A DNA stretch of 64,000 bases from an uncultured Roseovarius sp. (GTDB taxonomy: Bacteria > Pseudomonadota > Alphaproteobacteria > Rhodobacterales > Rhodobacteraceae), in assembly GCF_947259555.1 (NCBI RefSeq), contig NZ_CAMYMD010000025.1:62001-126000 (forward strand), in the 5' to 3' direction. Positions 1-7,953 of the stretch are shown here, piece by piece. The notes beneath the pieces are model-generated. The model made no database searches. It was not told the origin of the DNA and saw only the letters and a program-made list of their open reading frames with translations. Position numbers and translations under genes: made by a program. Positions within the stretch are counted from its first letter, which is position 1. Every line of letters begins with the position of its first letter.

Positions 1-638
1 CGGCGCTGCACCTGCGGGAAGCGGGCGGCGATCTCATTGGCCTCGCGCGCGCCCAGATCGAGCATCTGGCGCAGCAACGATTCGGGCACACGATTGCCCG
101 ATCCGGGGCCGAAATCGAATGGGATGCCATCGGCAAGAAACCCCTCGATTCGGGCGACATTGTCCCGCGTCGTGCCATAGCGCAGCGAGCGCGAGCCGCA
201 GGAATTGTTGCCGACCATGCCGCCGATGGTGGCGCGCGAGGCGGTGGAGACATCGACAGGAAACCACAATCCGTGCGGTTTCAGAGCGCGGTTGAGATCA
301 TCCAGAACAATCCCCGGTTCGACCACCGCGCGCCGCCCTTCTACATCCAGCTCCAGGATACGGTTGAGGTGTTTGGAGCAATCCACGATAAGCCCGGAAT
401 TCACCGTCTGCCCGCATTGCGAGGTGCCGCCGCCGCGCATTGTGAGCGGGATTTCGGCGGTACGCGCGGCCTCAATGGCGACGGCGATATCCTCTGGTGC
501 ACGCGGTACGATCACGCCTGCGGGCATGATCTGATAGATCGAGGCATCGGTCGCATAACGCCCGCGCGAAAACGCATCGAAGCGGGTTTCTCCCCGCACC
601 TCGCGGCTGAGGCGGTCTTTAATGGCGCTGTCCAGCAT
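1..638 (-). CDS. FAD-binding oxidase, GlcD / D-lactate dehydrogenase type (5' part, cut by left edge)
   Basis: About 212 codons are visible, from an ATG at 636-638 to the window edge with no stop. The translation has the PCMH/GlcD FAD-binding pattern: MRGGGTSQCGQT near residues 65-76, then TIGGMVGNNSCGSRS followed by RYGTTRDNV. The spacing and the SCGSRS loop resemble the long fusions that join an FAD domain to an Fe-S (GlpC-like) domain, but the C-terminal part is outside the window. Such enzymes oxidise 2-hydroxy acids and pass electrons to a membrane carrier. The upstream sequence is GGGGGACC then ATG. It is divergent from the aminotransferase at 784 and shares its promoter region, so it probably belongs to the same catabolic set. 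The substrate cannot be read from the sequence. Confidence 0.85.
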   Translation of the reverse strand, partial: MLDSAIKDRLSREVRGETRFDAFSRGRYATDASIYQIMPAGVIVPRAPEDIAVAIEAARTAEIPLTMRGGGTSQCGQTVNSGLIVDCSKHLNRILELDVEGRRAVVEPGIVLDDLNRALKPHGLWFPVDVSTASRATIGGMVGNNSCGSRSLRYGTTRDNVARIEGFLADGIPFDFGPGSGNRVPESLLRQMLDLGAREANEIAARFPQVQR

Positions 639-673
639 GGTCCCCCGATCCGGTGGTGGTTTGAGATAATGTC

Positions 674-703
674 TTGACAGAATATTGAATTCAGAATTCA
701 ATT
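674..703 (+). promoter_or_regulatory. Candidate promoter of the aminotransferase/TRAP operon
   Basis: TTGACA at 674-679 is followed by a 17-bp spacer and TTCAAT at 697-702, a fair sigma-70 type match. It points toward the aminotransferase gene 80 bp downstream. The spacer and -10 hexamer are covered by the palindrome at 684-702. Inference from sequence only. Confidence 0.4.
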
Positions 704-706
704 CAA
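679..706 (-). promoter_or_regulatory. Candidate divergent promoter of the FAD oxidase gene
   Basis: On the minus strand TTGAAT (701-706) and TATTCT (679-684) are separated by 16 bp. This would drive the oxidase gene and is interleaved with the opposite promoter. The 19-bp palindrome occupies its spacer. Inference from sequence only. Confidence 0.3.
684..702. promoter_or_regulatory. 19-bp perfect palindrome, probable operator
   Basis: ATTGAATTC-A-GAATTCAAT is a perfect inverted repeat with a single central base. It lies between the divergent FAD oxidase and aminotransferase genes and inside both candidate promoters. Size and symmetry suit a dimeric repressor such as a GntR- or MarR-family protein. 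No such regulator gene is next to it inside the window; it may lie beyond the left edge. Confidence 0.5.
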
Positions 707-783
707 CAAAATTCACCTGCATCCGAGTCTTCGCTACTCGGCCCCTCACGGGCGCAGGTGCCGTCATCTTGGGGAGGAACGAC

Positions 784-1968
784 ATGCCTGCTGGCCGCCA
801 TTTTCTGCAAATTCCCGGGCCGTCGAACGTGCCTGACCGCATCCTGCGGGCGATGGATTATCCGACGATGGATCACCGTGGACCGGCCTTTGCCGATGTC
901 GGGCGCAAGGCGCTGGAAGGGATGAAGAGTATCTTCAAGACCGAATCCCGCGTGGTGATCTACCCGTCTTCGGGCACCGGCGCGTGGGAGGCCGCAATGG
1001 TCAACACGCTGTCGCCCGGTGACACGGTGCTGATGTACGAGACCGGCCATTTCGCGATGCTGTGGAAGAAACTGGCCGAAAAGCTGGGCCTGAATCCGGT
1101 GTTCATCGAGGGCGATTGGCGTGGCGGTGCCGATGCCGCAGCCATCGAAGAGCATTTGCGTGGCGACACAGGCCACGAGATCAAGGCGGTTTGCGTTGTG
1201 CATAACGAGACCTCGACCGGGTCTGTCACCGATGTCGCCGCTGTGCGCCGGGCCATCGACGCGGCGGGGCATTCGGCGTTGTTGATGGTCGATACGATTT
1301 CCTCGCTCGCCTCGGTCGATTTCCGGCATGACGAATGGGGCGTGGATGTCACCGTGTCTGGCTCGCAAAAGGGACTTATGCTGCCGCCCGGCCTGTCGTT
1401 CAACGCTGTCAGCGACAAGGCGATGAAGGCCTCCGAGAGCGCCAGGCTCATTCGCTCTTACTGGAGCTGGGCCGAGATGGCGGGCCCGAACGACACCGGC
1501 TATTTCCCCTACACGCCCGCGACCAATCTGCTTTACGGTCTAAACGAGGCGATCGACATGCTGCACGAGGAAGGGCTGGAAAATGTCTTTGCCCGGCATC
1601 GGCGGCACGGTGCTGCAGCGCGCGCGGCGGTCGAGGCCTGGGGGCTGGAGGTGCTGTGCAACACCCCCTCCGACCGCTCGCCGGTACTGACGGCGGTGAT
1701 GGTGCCCGAGGGGCATTCGGCCGACAATTTCCGCGCTGTCACCTTGCGCAATTACGACATGTCGCTTGGCAACGGCCTCTCGAAGGTCGCCGACCGGGTT
1801 TTCCGGATCGGACACCTGGGCGATTTCAACGATCTGATGCTGATCGGCACGCTGGCCGGTGTGGAGATGGGCCTGCGCGATGCAGGCGTGCCCTACCGCG
1901 CGGGCGGCGTGCAGGCCGCGATGGAGGTACTGGGCGAGACTGCCCCCGCCAATCGCGCCGCCGCCTGA
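784..1968 (+). CDS. PLP aminotransferase class V, serine-glyoxylate / alanine-glyoxylate type
   Basis: The 394-residue fold type I aminotransferase starts with the motif QIPGPSNVPDRI and has the PLP-lysine motif SGSQKGLMLPPG with K196 as the likely Schiff-base residue. D170 in LLMVDTISS fits the pyridine-N aspartate. The family transfers an amino group to glyoxylate, giving glycine plus a keto acid such as hydroxypyruvate. The ATG at 784 is preceded by a good GGGGAGGA site; upstream in-frame starts lack one. It is the first gene of a rightward cluster with a TRAP transporter and CoA-thioester enzymes, so here it may drain glyoxylate released by catabolism. The exact amino donor is unknown. 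Confidence 0.85.
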   Translation: MPAGRHFLQIPGPSNVPDRILRAMDYPTMDHRGPAFADVGRKALEGMKSIFKTESRVVIYPSSGTGAWEAAMVNTLSPGDTVLMYETGHFAMLWKKLAEKLGLNPVFIEGDWRGGADAAAIEEHLRGDTGHEIKAVCVVHNETSTGSVTDVAAVRRAIDAAGHSALLMVDTISSLASVDFRHDEWGVDVTVSGSQKGLMLPPGLSFNAVSDKAMKASESARLIRSYWSWAEMAGPNDTGYFPYTPATNLLYGLNEAIDMLHEEGLENVFARHRRHGAAARAAVEAWGLEVLCNTPSDRSPVLTAVMVPEGHSADNFRAVTLRNYDMSLGNGLSKVADRVFRIGHLGDFNDLMLIGTLAGVEMGLRDAGVPYRAGGVQAAMEVLGETAPANRAAA

Positions 1969-1976
1969 CGGCGGAT

Positions 1977-2008
1977 GTTCCGCGCGGGAGGAGGAGCCTG
2001 CGCGGAAC
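1977..2008 (+). other. Intercistronic stem-loop upstream of the TRAP binding-protein gene
   Basis: GTTCCGCGC (1977-1985) and GCGCGGAAC (2000-2008) form a perfect 9-bp stem with a 14-nt loop. No T-run follows, so it is more likely an RNA-processing or stability element than a terminator. The segment CGCGCGGGAGGAG within it recurs at 2042-2054. Confidence 0.45.
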
Positions 2009-2089
2009 GCACCCGAGATGTTCGGGCAACGCAAAGACCACCGCGCGGGAGGAGCCGTGCGGGACACTGAAACCAAGGGAGGAAAGATG

Positions 2090-3064
2090 ATGAAAAAGAC
2101 ACTGATTGCAGCCGTGGTGGCCTCGTTCGCCGCAGTGCCCGCCACGGCGGCGGACACGACGCTGAAATTCGGCCATGTCGGCGCGCCGGGCTCGCTCTTC
2201 GAGGCGACGGTCAACCATTATGCTGCCTGCGTGGGCGACAAGTCTGGCGGCTCGGTCGAGGTGCAGACCTTCGGCTCGTCGCAGCTCGGCAAGGACAAGG
2301 AGCTGTTGCAGAAGCTCAAGCTGGGGCAGGTCGATTTCGCGCTGCCCTCGTCGGTGATGTCCTCGGTCGACAGCGTGTTCGGCATTTTCGAGATGCCCTA
2401 CATCATCAAGGACCGCGACCATATGCGCCGCGTGCAGGATGCGATGATGGACACGTTCCAGGGCGGGGCTAACGACAATGGCTATCACATCGTGGGCCTC
2501 GCCGAGAACGGCTTTCGCCACATCACCAACAATATCCGCCCGATCAATACGCCCGAGGACCTGCAAGGCGTAAAGCTGCGCACGCCCAACGGCGAATGGC
2601 GCGTGAAGATGTTCAAGCAATACGGCGCGAACCCGACGCCGATGGCCTTTTCTGACGTGTTCACCGCCTTGCAGACCGGCGTGATCGACGGCCAGGAAAA
2701 CCCCTATGCGCAGATCGCCTCGGCCAAGTTCCAGGAGGTGCAGGAGTATCTCTCGATCACCGGGCATGTCTACACACCAGCCTATATCCTCGCCTCTGAA
2801 AAGCATTTCGGCAAGCATTCCCCCGAGATGCAGGCGATGCTGAGCGACTGCGCGGCGGAGACGCAAACCTTCACCTATGAGAAGGCGGCAGAGCTTGAGA
2901 CCGAATTGCTTGGCGTGATCAAGGACGCAGGCGTCGAGGTGAACGAGGCCGACAAGGACGCCTTCATCAGCGCCTCCAAGCCGATCTACGAGGCGTTTGC
3001 CGCCGAGGTCGAGGGCGGGCAGGAGATGATCGACAAGGTGCTCGCCCTCGGCAACGCAAGCTGA
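2090..3064 (+). CDS. TRAP transporter substrate-binding protein (DctP family)
   Basis: This 324-residue periplasmic solute-binding protein begins with a signal peptide (MKKTLIAAVVASFAAVPATA, mature chain from about residue 22). The body matches the DctP/SBP_bac_7 family: KFGHVGAPGS at the start, SSQLGKDKELL near residue 65, and VKLRTPNGEW followed by FTALQTGVIDGQENP, the signature helix-strand region. Two adjacent ATGs exist (2087 and 2090); 2090 has the better spacing to AAGGGAGGA at 2075-2083. It delivers the substrate, usually a carboxylate, to the membrane subunits encoded next. It is bracketed by stem-loops, as expected for a binding protein made in excess. Confidence 0.93.
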   Translation: MKKTLIAAVVASFAAVPATAADTTLKFGHVGAPGSLFEATVNHYAACVGDKSGGSVEVQTFGSSQLGKDKELLQKLKLGQVDFALPSSVMSSVDSVFGIFEMPYIIKDRDHMRRVQDAMMDTFQGGANDNGYHIVGLAENGFRHITNNIRPINTPEDLQGVKLRTPNGEWRVKMFKQYGANPTPMAFSDVFTALQTGVIDGQENPYAQIASAKFQEVQEYLSITGHVYTPAYILASEKHFGKHSPEMQAMLSDCAAETQTFTYEKAAELETELLGVIKDAGVEVNEADKDAFISASKPIYEAFAAEVEGGQEMIDKVLALGNAS

Positions 3065-3072
3065 ATGCCTTG

Positions 3073-3100
3073 TCCGGTGGCCCTGAGCGGGGCCACCGGA
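3073..3100 (+). other. Stem-loop between TRAP binding protein and small permease genes
   Basis: TCCGGTGGCCC (3073-3083) pairs perfectly with GGGCCACCGGA (3090-3100) around a 6-nt loop. The 11-bp GC-rich stem lacks a T-run. In binding-protein transport operons such hairpins protect the upstream mRNA or reduce read-through, giving more binding protein than permease; that role is inferred here. Confidence 0.6.
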
Positions 3101-3181
3101 TGATCCCTGATACCCAATGACGGCCCGATCCCGGCGCGCCCGCGTGCCGGGCGGTGCCGATGCAGCGCAAGACAGGCCCGA

Positions 3182-3736
3182 ATGAACGCTCTTCTTCACC
3201 GAACCAACCGGATCGCAAGCCGCCTGCTGGAGTGGATCACGGTTCTGCTGATGGTCGCGCTGACGGCCATCGTGATTCTCGCCGTGCTGGCCCGGCTGAC
3301 GGGACACAGCTTTTCCTGGTATGACGAGGTGGCGGCGATCATGCTCGCCTGGATCACCTATTACGGCTCGGCGCTAGCGGCGCTGCACCGACGGCATATC
3401 GGGTTCGACACGGTGCTGCTGGCCATTCCGCCACGCGCGCGCATGGTCGCGGTGCTGGTGGGTGAGGTACTTGTGCTGACCTTCTTCGTGCTGATGGCCC
3501 GCGCCGGATTTCAGGTGCTCGAGGTTCTGGAAGGCGACTCGCTCGTCTCATTGCCCTGGGTGCCGATCCAATTCACCCAATCCGTCATTCCCATCGGTGC
3601 GGTCCTGTTCATCATCTGCCAATTGCTGAGCCTGCCACATTACTGGGCCAAGACCGCGCAAGGCATATCGCTTGAGCATGCCGAGATCGAGGAAGAGGTC
3701 GAAACCGAAATGGACAAGAACAAGGAGCGCGGCTGA
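3182..3736 (+). CDS. TRAP transporter small permease (DctQ family)
   Basis: The 184-residue membrane protein has four hydrophobic segments (about residues 17-37, 55-72, 85-107 and 126-148) and the FSWYDEVAAIMLAWITYYGS block typical of DctQ. It ends in an acidic tail. It forms the membrane complex with the large permease encoded immediately after; its TGA overlaps that ATG by one base (3736). The ribosome site is weak (GACAGG), consistent with lower expression than the binding protein 117 bp upstream. Confidence 0.9.
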   Translation: MNALLHRTNRIASRLLEWITVLLMVALTAIVILAVLARLTGHSFSWYDEVAAIMLAWITYYGSALAALHRRHIGFDTVLLAIPPRARMVAVLVGEVLVLTFFVLMARAGFQVLEVLEGDSLVSLPWVPIQFTQSVIPIGAVLFIICQLLSLPHYWAKTAQGISLEHAEIEEEVETEMDKNKERG

Positions 3737-5016
3737 TGCTGATGCTGGCGATTTTCATAGCCCTCGTGGCGATGATCTGCATCAACGTGCCGATCGCGAT
3801 CGGGCTGGCCCTTGCGGGCGTCATGGGCCTTCTGGTCACCGAAGGGGCGGACAGCCTGGTGACCATCGCCCTCGACATGTATGACGGCTCGACCAAATTC
3901 TCGCTGATCGCGATCCCGATGTTCGTGCTGGCGGGGGCGATCATGAACGCGGGCGGCATCACCGACCGGCTGATTAATTTCGTCTCGGCGATTATCGGTT
4001 TCGTGCGCGGCGGCCTTGCCATGGTCAATATCGGCGTATCATTGTTTTTCGCCGAAATCTCGGGCTCTGCAGTGGCGGATGTGGCGGCGATGGGCTCGAT
4101 CCTCATTCCGCAGATGAAGAAACGCGGCTATTCCAAGGAGCTTTCGGCCGCCGTCACCTCGTCCTCGGCCTCGCTGGCGATCATCATCCCGCCGTCGATC
4201 CCAATGATCCTTTATGCCGCCTCTGCCAATACCTCGGTCGAGCAGCTTTTCGTCGCCGGTGTGGTGCCGGGCCTTCTGGGGGCCTTCGGGCTGATGATGG
4301 TCGCCTATATCTTTGCGCGGCGCTACAACCTGCCGACCGAAGAGGCGTTCAACATCCCGCGCCTGCGCGAAACCTTTATGGAGGCGCTGCCGGCCTTCAC
4401 ACTGCCGGTGATCATCCTCGGCGGCATCTTCGGCGGGTTCGTCACCGCGACCGAGGCGGCGGGGCTGGCGGTGATCGCGGCCATCGTGGTGTCGGTCTGG
4501 TATCGGCAGATCGACATCGCGCATCTGCGCCGTGCCATGCTGGATGGCGGCATGCAGACCGCCGTCGTGATGCTGCTGGTCGCGGCCTCGGTGCTTATGG
4601 GCGGATTCCTGACCCGCGCGCAGATCCCGCAGCAACTGGCGCAGGGCATTCTCAACATCACCGATCAGCAATGGATGATCCTTCTGATCCTCAACTTCTT
4701 CTTCCTGGTGATCGGGTTCTTCCTGCATTCGGCGGCGGCGATCATCCTGGTGGTTCCCATCGTCATTCCGCTGATCACCGCGGCAGGGATCGACCCGGTG
4801 CATTTCGGTCTGGTGGTGACGCTGAACCTTGCCATCGGGCAACAGACACCGCCGGTGGCGTCGGTGCTGATCACCTCCTGCGCGGTGGCGCGGGCCAATA
4901 TCTGGGAAGTGTCCAAGGTCAACGTCTGGTTCGTCATGGTGCTCTTGGCGGTGCTGATGCTGTGCACCTACGTGCCGTCGGTTCCGCTGTTCCTCGTTGA
5001 ATATTTCTATCGCTAG
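3736..5016 (+). CDS. TRAP transporter large permease (DctM family)
   Basis: This 426-residue protein is the usual DctM length and hydrophobic throughout. Family hallmarks include SLIAIPMFVLAGAIMNAGG near residue 55, FFAEISGSAVADVAAMGS near 105, SSASLAIIIPPSIPMILYA near 145 and NLAIGQQTPPVASVLI near 360. It catalyses sodium- or proton-coupled uptake with the DctP/DctQ subunits. It begins within the dctQ stop codon (TGATG) and is followed after 9 nt by the crotonase gene, so transporter and enzymes look co-transcribed. Confidence 0.94.
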   Translation: MLMLAIFIALVAMICINVPIAIGLALAGVMGLLVTEGADSLVTIALDMYDGSTKFSLIAIPMFVLAGAIMNAGGITDRLINFVSAIIGFVRGGLAMVNIGVSLFFAEISGSAVADVAAMGSILIPQMKKRGYSKELSAAVTSSSASLAIIIPPSIPMILYAASANTSVEQLFVAGVVPGLLGAFGLMMVAYIFARRYNLPTEEAFNIPRLRETFMEALPAFTLPVIILGGIFGGFVTATEAAGLAVIAAIVVSVWYRQIDIAHLRRAMLDGGMQTAVVMLLVAASVLMGGFLTRAQIPQQLAQGILNITDQQWMILLILNFFFLVIGFFLHSAAAIILVVPIVIPLITAAGIDPVHFGLVVTLNLAIGQQTPPVASVLITSCAVARANIWEVSKVNVWFVMVLLAVLMLCTYVPSVPLFLVEYFYR

Positions 5017-5025
5017 GGGGCTGCC

Positions 5026-5799
5026 ATGAGCGAGATACTGTCACAGGTCCGGGACCACACGCTCTGGATCACCTTCAACCGCCCGCAGGCGCGCAATGCG
5101 CTGACCTTCGAGATGTACGAGGGGTTGGCTGCGCTCTGCCGCGAGGTGCCGACCGATGGTAGCGTTCGCGCGGTAGTCATTCACGGCGCGGGCGGCAAGG
5201 CATTCGCGGCGGGCACCGACATGACGCAGTTTCGCGCCTTTGACAAACCGCAGGATGCGCTCGAATACGAGGCGCGGATCGAGAGCGTGCTGGAGGCGGT
5301 GGAGCGTTGCCCGCTGCCCACGGTGGCCGCCATCAACGGGGCCAGCACTGGCGGTGGAGCCGCGATTGCCGGGGCCTGCGATATCCGCATTGCGACCGCC
5401 AATCTCAAGTTCGGCTTTCCCATTGCGCGCACCCTTGGCAATTGCCTCGCCGCCGCGAATTTGGCGCGACTGTCGGCTCTGATGGGGGCGGGGCGGGTGC
5501 GAGAGATGATCTTTACCGCCCGCCTGATCGGTGCCGACGAGGCGCAGGCCTGCGGTCTGGTCACCGAGATTCTGAAAGATGAGGACACCTTGATGGCCCG
5601 CGCCGCGGAACTGGCCGAAACGCTTGCGCAAATGGCCCCCCTGACGCTGCGCGCCACGAAAGAGGCGATGCGCCGGGTGAGCGTGGCAACCCGGGTCGAG
5701 GACGCCGACCTGATCGAGATGTGCTACATGAGCCGGGATTTCCGCCACGGCCTGGAGGCGTTTCTGGCCAAGGAGAAACCCGAATGGAGCGGGACATGA
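5026..5799 (+). CDS. Crotonase-fold (enoyl-CoA hydratase/isomerase-like) protein lacking both catalytic Glu
   Basis: The 257-residue protein has the crotonase fold: a FNRPQARNALT N-terminal motif, the oxyanion-hole region GGKAFAAGTDM near residue 57, and GGGAAIAGACDI at 109-120. Aligned by eye with rat mitochondrial enoyl-CoA hydratase, the glutamates equivalent to Glu144 and Glu164 are A113 and I133 (FGFPIARTLG replaces FGQPE). Classical water addition is therefore unlikely; isomerase, hydrolase, lyase or decarboxylase chemistry on a CoA thioester is possible. Its stop overlaps the CoA-transferase start in an ATGA, so the two are probably translationally coupled. The reaction cannot be named. 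Confidence 0.85.
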   Translation: MSEILSQVRDHTLWITFNRPQARNALTFEMYEGLAALCREVPTDGSVRAVVIHGAGGKAFAAGTDMTQFRAFDKPQDALEYEARIESVLEAVERCPLPTVAAINGASTGGGAAIAGACDIRIATANLKFGFPIARTLGNCLAAANLARLSALMGAGRVREMIFTARLIGADEAQACGLVTEILKDEDTLMARAAELAETLAQMAPLTLRATKEAMRRVSVATRVEDADLIEMCYMSRDFRHGLEAFLAKEKPEWSGT

Positions 5800-6998
5800 C
5801 GAAGCAAGGCCCTCTTGAGGGGATGAAGGTTATAGAGCTGGCGCATATCATGGCTGGCCCTGTCTGCGGCCTGATGTTGGCCGACATGGGCGCGGACGTG
5901 ATCAAGGTGGAAAAGCCGGACGGTGATGACAGCCGCCGCTTCGTTCCGCCCGCGATCGAGGGCGAATCCGCCGCCTACATGATGATGAACCGCAACAAGC
6001 GGGGCGTGGCACTGAACCTCAAGGACGCGCAGGCGGTCAAGGCACTGCACCGTCTGCTGGAAGAGGCCGATGTGGTGATCGAGAATTACCGCATGGGCAC
6101 GATGGAACGGCTGGGGCTGAGTTATGAGGCCCTGCGTGAGATCAATCCACGCCTGATCTATTGCGAAATCTCGGGCTTTGGTCGTACCGGACCGTATGCA
6201 GAGCGCGGCGGCTTTGACCTCATCGCGCAGGGCATGTCGGGCCTGATGTCGATCACTGGCGAAGGGCCTGGGCGGCCCCCGGTCAAGACCGGCGCGCCGG
6301 TCTCGGACATCACGGCGGGGATCGTCGCGGCCATGGGTGTCTCGGCGGCCTATGCGCGGATGTTGCAGACGGGAGAGGGGCAAAAGGTCGATACCTCGCT
6401 TTTCGAAGCGGCAATCACCCAGACCTACTGGCAATCGGCGATTGCCTTTGCCACCGGGGTGGCCCCTGGGCCGATGGGCTCTGCCCATCCGCTCAATGGC
6501 CCGTATCAGGCGTTCGAGACCGCGGATGGCTGGATCAACGTCGGCGCCGCCAATCAGCGCAACTGGCTGCGCTTTCTCGACGTGATCGGCGCGCCAGAGT
6601 TGAACGACGACCCACGCTTCGCCTCGAACCACGACCGGATGCAGCACCTCAAGGAGTTGGAGGAGATACTCAACGGCTATCTGCGGCACGAAACGTCACA
6701 GATCTGGCTGGAACGGATGGAGCAGGCGGGCCTGCCTGCCGGGCCGGTGCTGGACATCCTTGAAATGCAGGCCGATCCACAGGCGCGCTACCGTGAGATG
6801 ATCGTCGAAGTGGATCATCCGGTGGCCGGTTCGGTCAAGACGCTGGGGCACCCGATCAAGTTCAGCGAAACGCCCGCGAGCGTGCGTTCTGCGGCCCCTT
6901 TGCTGGGAGAGCACAGCCGCGAGGTCTTGCGTGAGGCTGGGTTTGAGCCAGACCAGATCGAGGCGATGGTAACCTCCGGCGCGGTAATCGCGGCATGA
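5796..6998 (+). CDS. CaiB/BaiF family CoA-transferase (class III)
   Basis: This 400-residue class III CoA-transferase shows the family start (LEGMKVIELAHIMAGPVCG), VIKVEKPDGDDSR near residue 40, NRNKRGVALNLK near 68 and the region GRTGPYAERGGFDLIAQ, whose Asp fits the catalytic aspartate. It moves CoA between carboxylic acids and would activate the imported substrate. The chosen ATG overlaps the crotonase stop (ATGA, with GGAG 6 nt before it). An in-frame ATG at 5784 with AAGGAG 8 nt upstream is equally possible and adds four residues. The next gene starts inside its stop codon. Confidence 0.92.
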   Translation: MTKQGPLEGMKVIELAHIMAGPVCGLMLADMGADVIKVEKPDGDDSRRFVPPAIEGESAAYMMMNRNKRGVALNLKDAQAVKALHRLLEEADVVIENYRMGTMERLGLSYEALREINPRLIYCEISGFGRTGPYAERGGFDLIAQGMSGLMSITGEGPGRPPVKTGAPVSDITAGIVAAMGVSAAYARMLQTGEGQKVDTSLFEAAITQTYWQSAIAFATGVAPGPMGSAHPLNGPYQAFETADGWINVGAANQRNWLRFLDVIGAPELNDDPRFASNHDRMQHLKELEEILNGYLRHETSQIWLERMEQAGLPAGPVLDILEMQADPQARYREMIVEVDHPVAGSVKTLGHPIKFSETPASVRSAAPLLGEHSREVLREAGFEPDQIEAMVTSGAVIAA

Positions 6999-7729
6999 CT
7001 GACCACTTGGCGGCGCAGCTACTGGCGGCGCGGGAGGGAGGACCAAAATTGCCCCTTTCCGCAAGCGAAGGGCTGACACGGGACCGTGTACTTCTGGTGC
7101 AAGAGGCAGTGGCACAGGCCCTCGGCCCGGTCGCTGGCTTCAAGGTAGCGTGCCCGCCCGACGCGCAAATTGTGATCGCGCCGATCATGGGCCGCGACAT
7201 CTACCAAAGCCCCGCCGACATCTCTGTCTCTGAAAATGAAGAGGTAGGCGTCGAACTCGAATACGCTTTCCGTCTGATTGCACCATTACCAGACCCGAAC
7301 ATGGCTGATTTCGAAACCCAGTTGCGCGATGCGGTAGAGCTTTTGCCGGTGTTCGAGCTGGTGCAGAGCCGTCTCGCCGATCCCAGAGGCGCGGGGGCCA
7401 CGCTGAAGATGTTGGACAATCAACTCAATGGTGCCGTGGTTCTGGGCGAGGCGGTTCGCGACTGGCAGGACATTGACGTGACCCGCGCCGACGCGCGGCT
7501 GGTCGTTGGGGAAGAGACCCTCCTTGACGGCACGGCGCGCGTGCCGGGCGGCGATGCCTTTGCCACGCTCTCCGCCCTGGCCCGCGCGATTGGCACTCAT
7601 TGCGGCGGGTTGCAGCCCGGCCATGTCGTGATCACCGGCTCGCTCAACGGCCTCCCCTGGATCAATGCACCCCTAACGGCACAAGGTGAGATCATGAGCC
7701 TGGGAACCGTGTCGATGACGTTGATGTGA
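6995..7729 (+). CDS. 2-keto-4-pentenoate hydratase-like protein (MhpD/FAA-hydrolase superfamily)
   Basis: The 244-residue protein carries GFKVACPPDAQ near residue 48, VGVELEYAFRL near 83 and GAVVLGEAVRDW near 146, as in the hydratase/decarboxylase branch of the fumarylacetoacetase superfamily; E86 and E88 in the VELEYAF strand fit metal ligands. Relatives hydrate 2-oxo-4-enoates or decarboxylate 4-oxalocrotonate. It overlaps the CoA-transferase by 4 nt (ATGA) and appears to end the operon. Substrate unknown. Confidence 0.85.
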   Translation: MTDHLAAQLLAAREGGPKLPLSASEGLTRDRVLLVQEAVAQALGPVAGFKVACPPDAQIVIAPIMGRDIYQSPADISVSENEEVGVELEYAFRLIAPLPDPNMADFETQLRDAVELLPVFELVQSRLADPRGAGATLKMLDNQLNGAVVLGEAVRDWQDIDVTRADARLVVGEETLLDGTARVPGGDAFATLSALARAIGTHCGGLQPGHVVITGSLNGLPWINAPLTAQGEIMSLGTVSMTLM

Positions 7730-7953
7730 TGAGTGAATTACGACTTTGGTCGGAGACCAAGATGGCAGCCACGGCTTGTCCGGATGCGAAACTACGGTAA
7801 TTTCAACTGGTGTGAGTGAATGGTAAATCGAACTTGCATGAGCCGCGCGAAGGGGAGAGCGCGTTGGGTCTGCTAAAAGATGTCTTGGACTAAGGCCCGA
7901 TCCGCCACGGAAAGGCGGGTGGGGGGTCTGGATTTTCAAACGGGAGGAACCAA
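7730..7953. other. Intergenic region before the PQQ dehydrogenase gene
   Basis: This 224-bp gap has no convincing gene. It holds short inverted repeats TTGGTC/GACCAA near 7746-7760 and CCGCC/GGCGG at 7902-7918 (7-nt loop). A 23-codon micro-ORF (7729-7800) begins in the hydratase stop codon. No clear promoter was picked; the downstream gene has its own strong ribosome site (CGGGAGGA). Confidence 0.3.

Noticed and set aside
685..783. N-terminal extension of the aminotransferase from position 685
   Set aside because: It covers the operator/promoter region and lacks a ribosome site; ATG 784 has GGGGAGGA and matches the family start.
4039..4842. Long antisense open frames over dctM, mutS and the thi operon
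   Set aside because: They show Arg/His-rich shadow composition typical of GC-rich antisense frames, with no domain or ribosome site.
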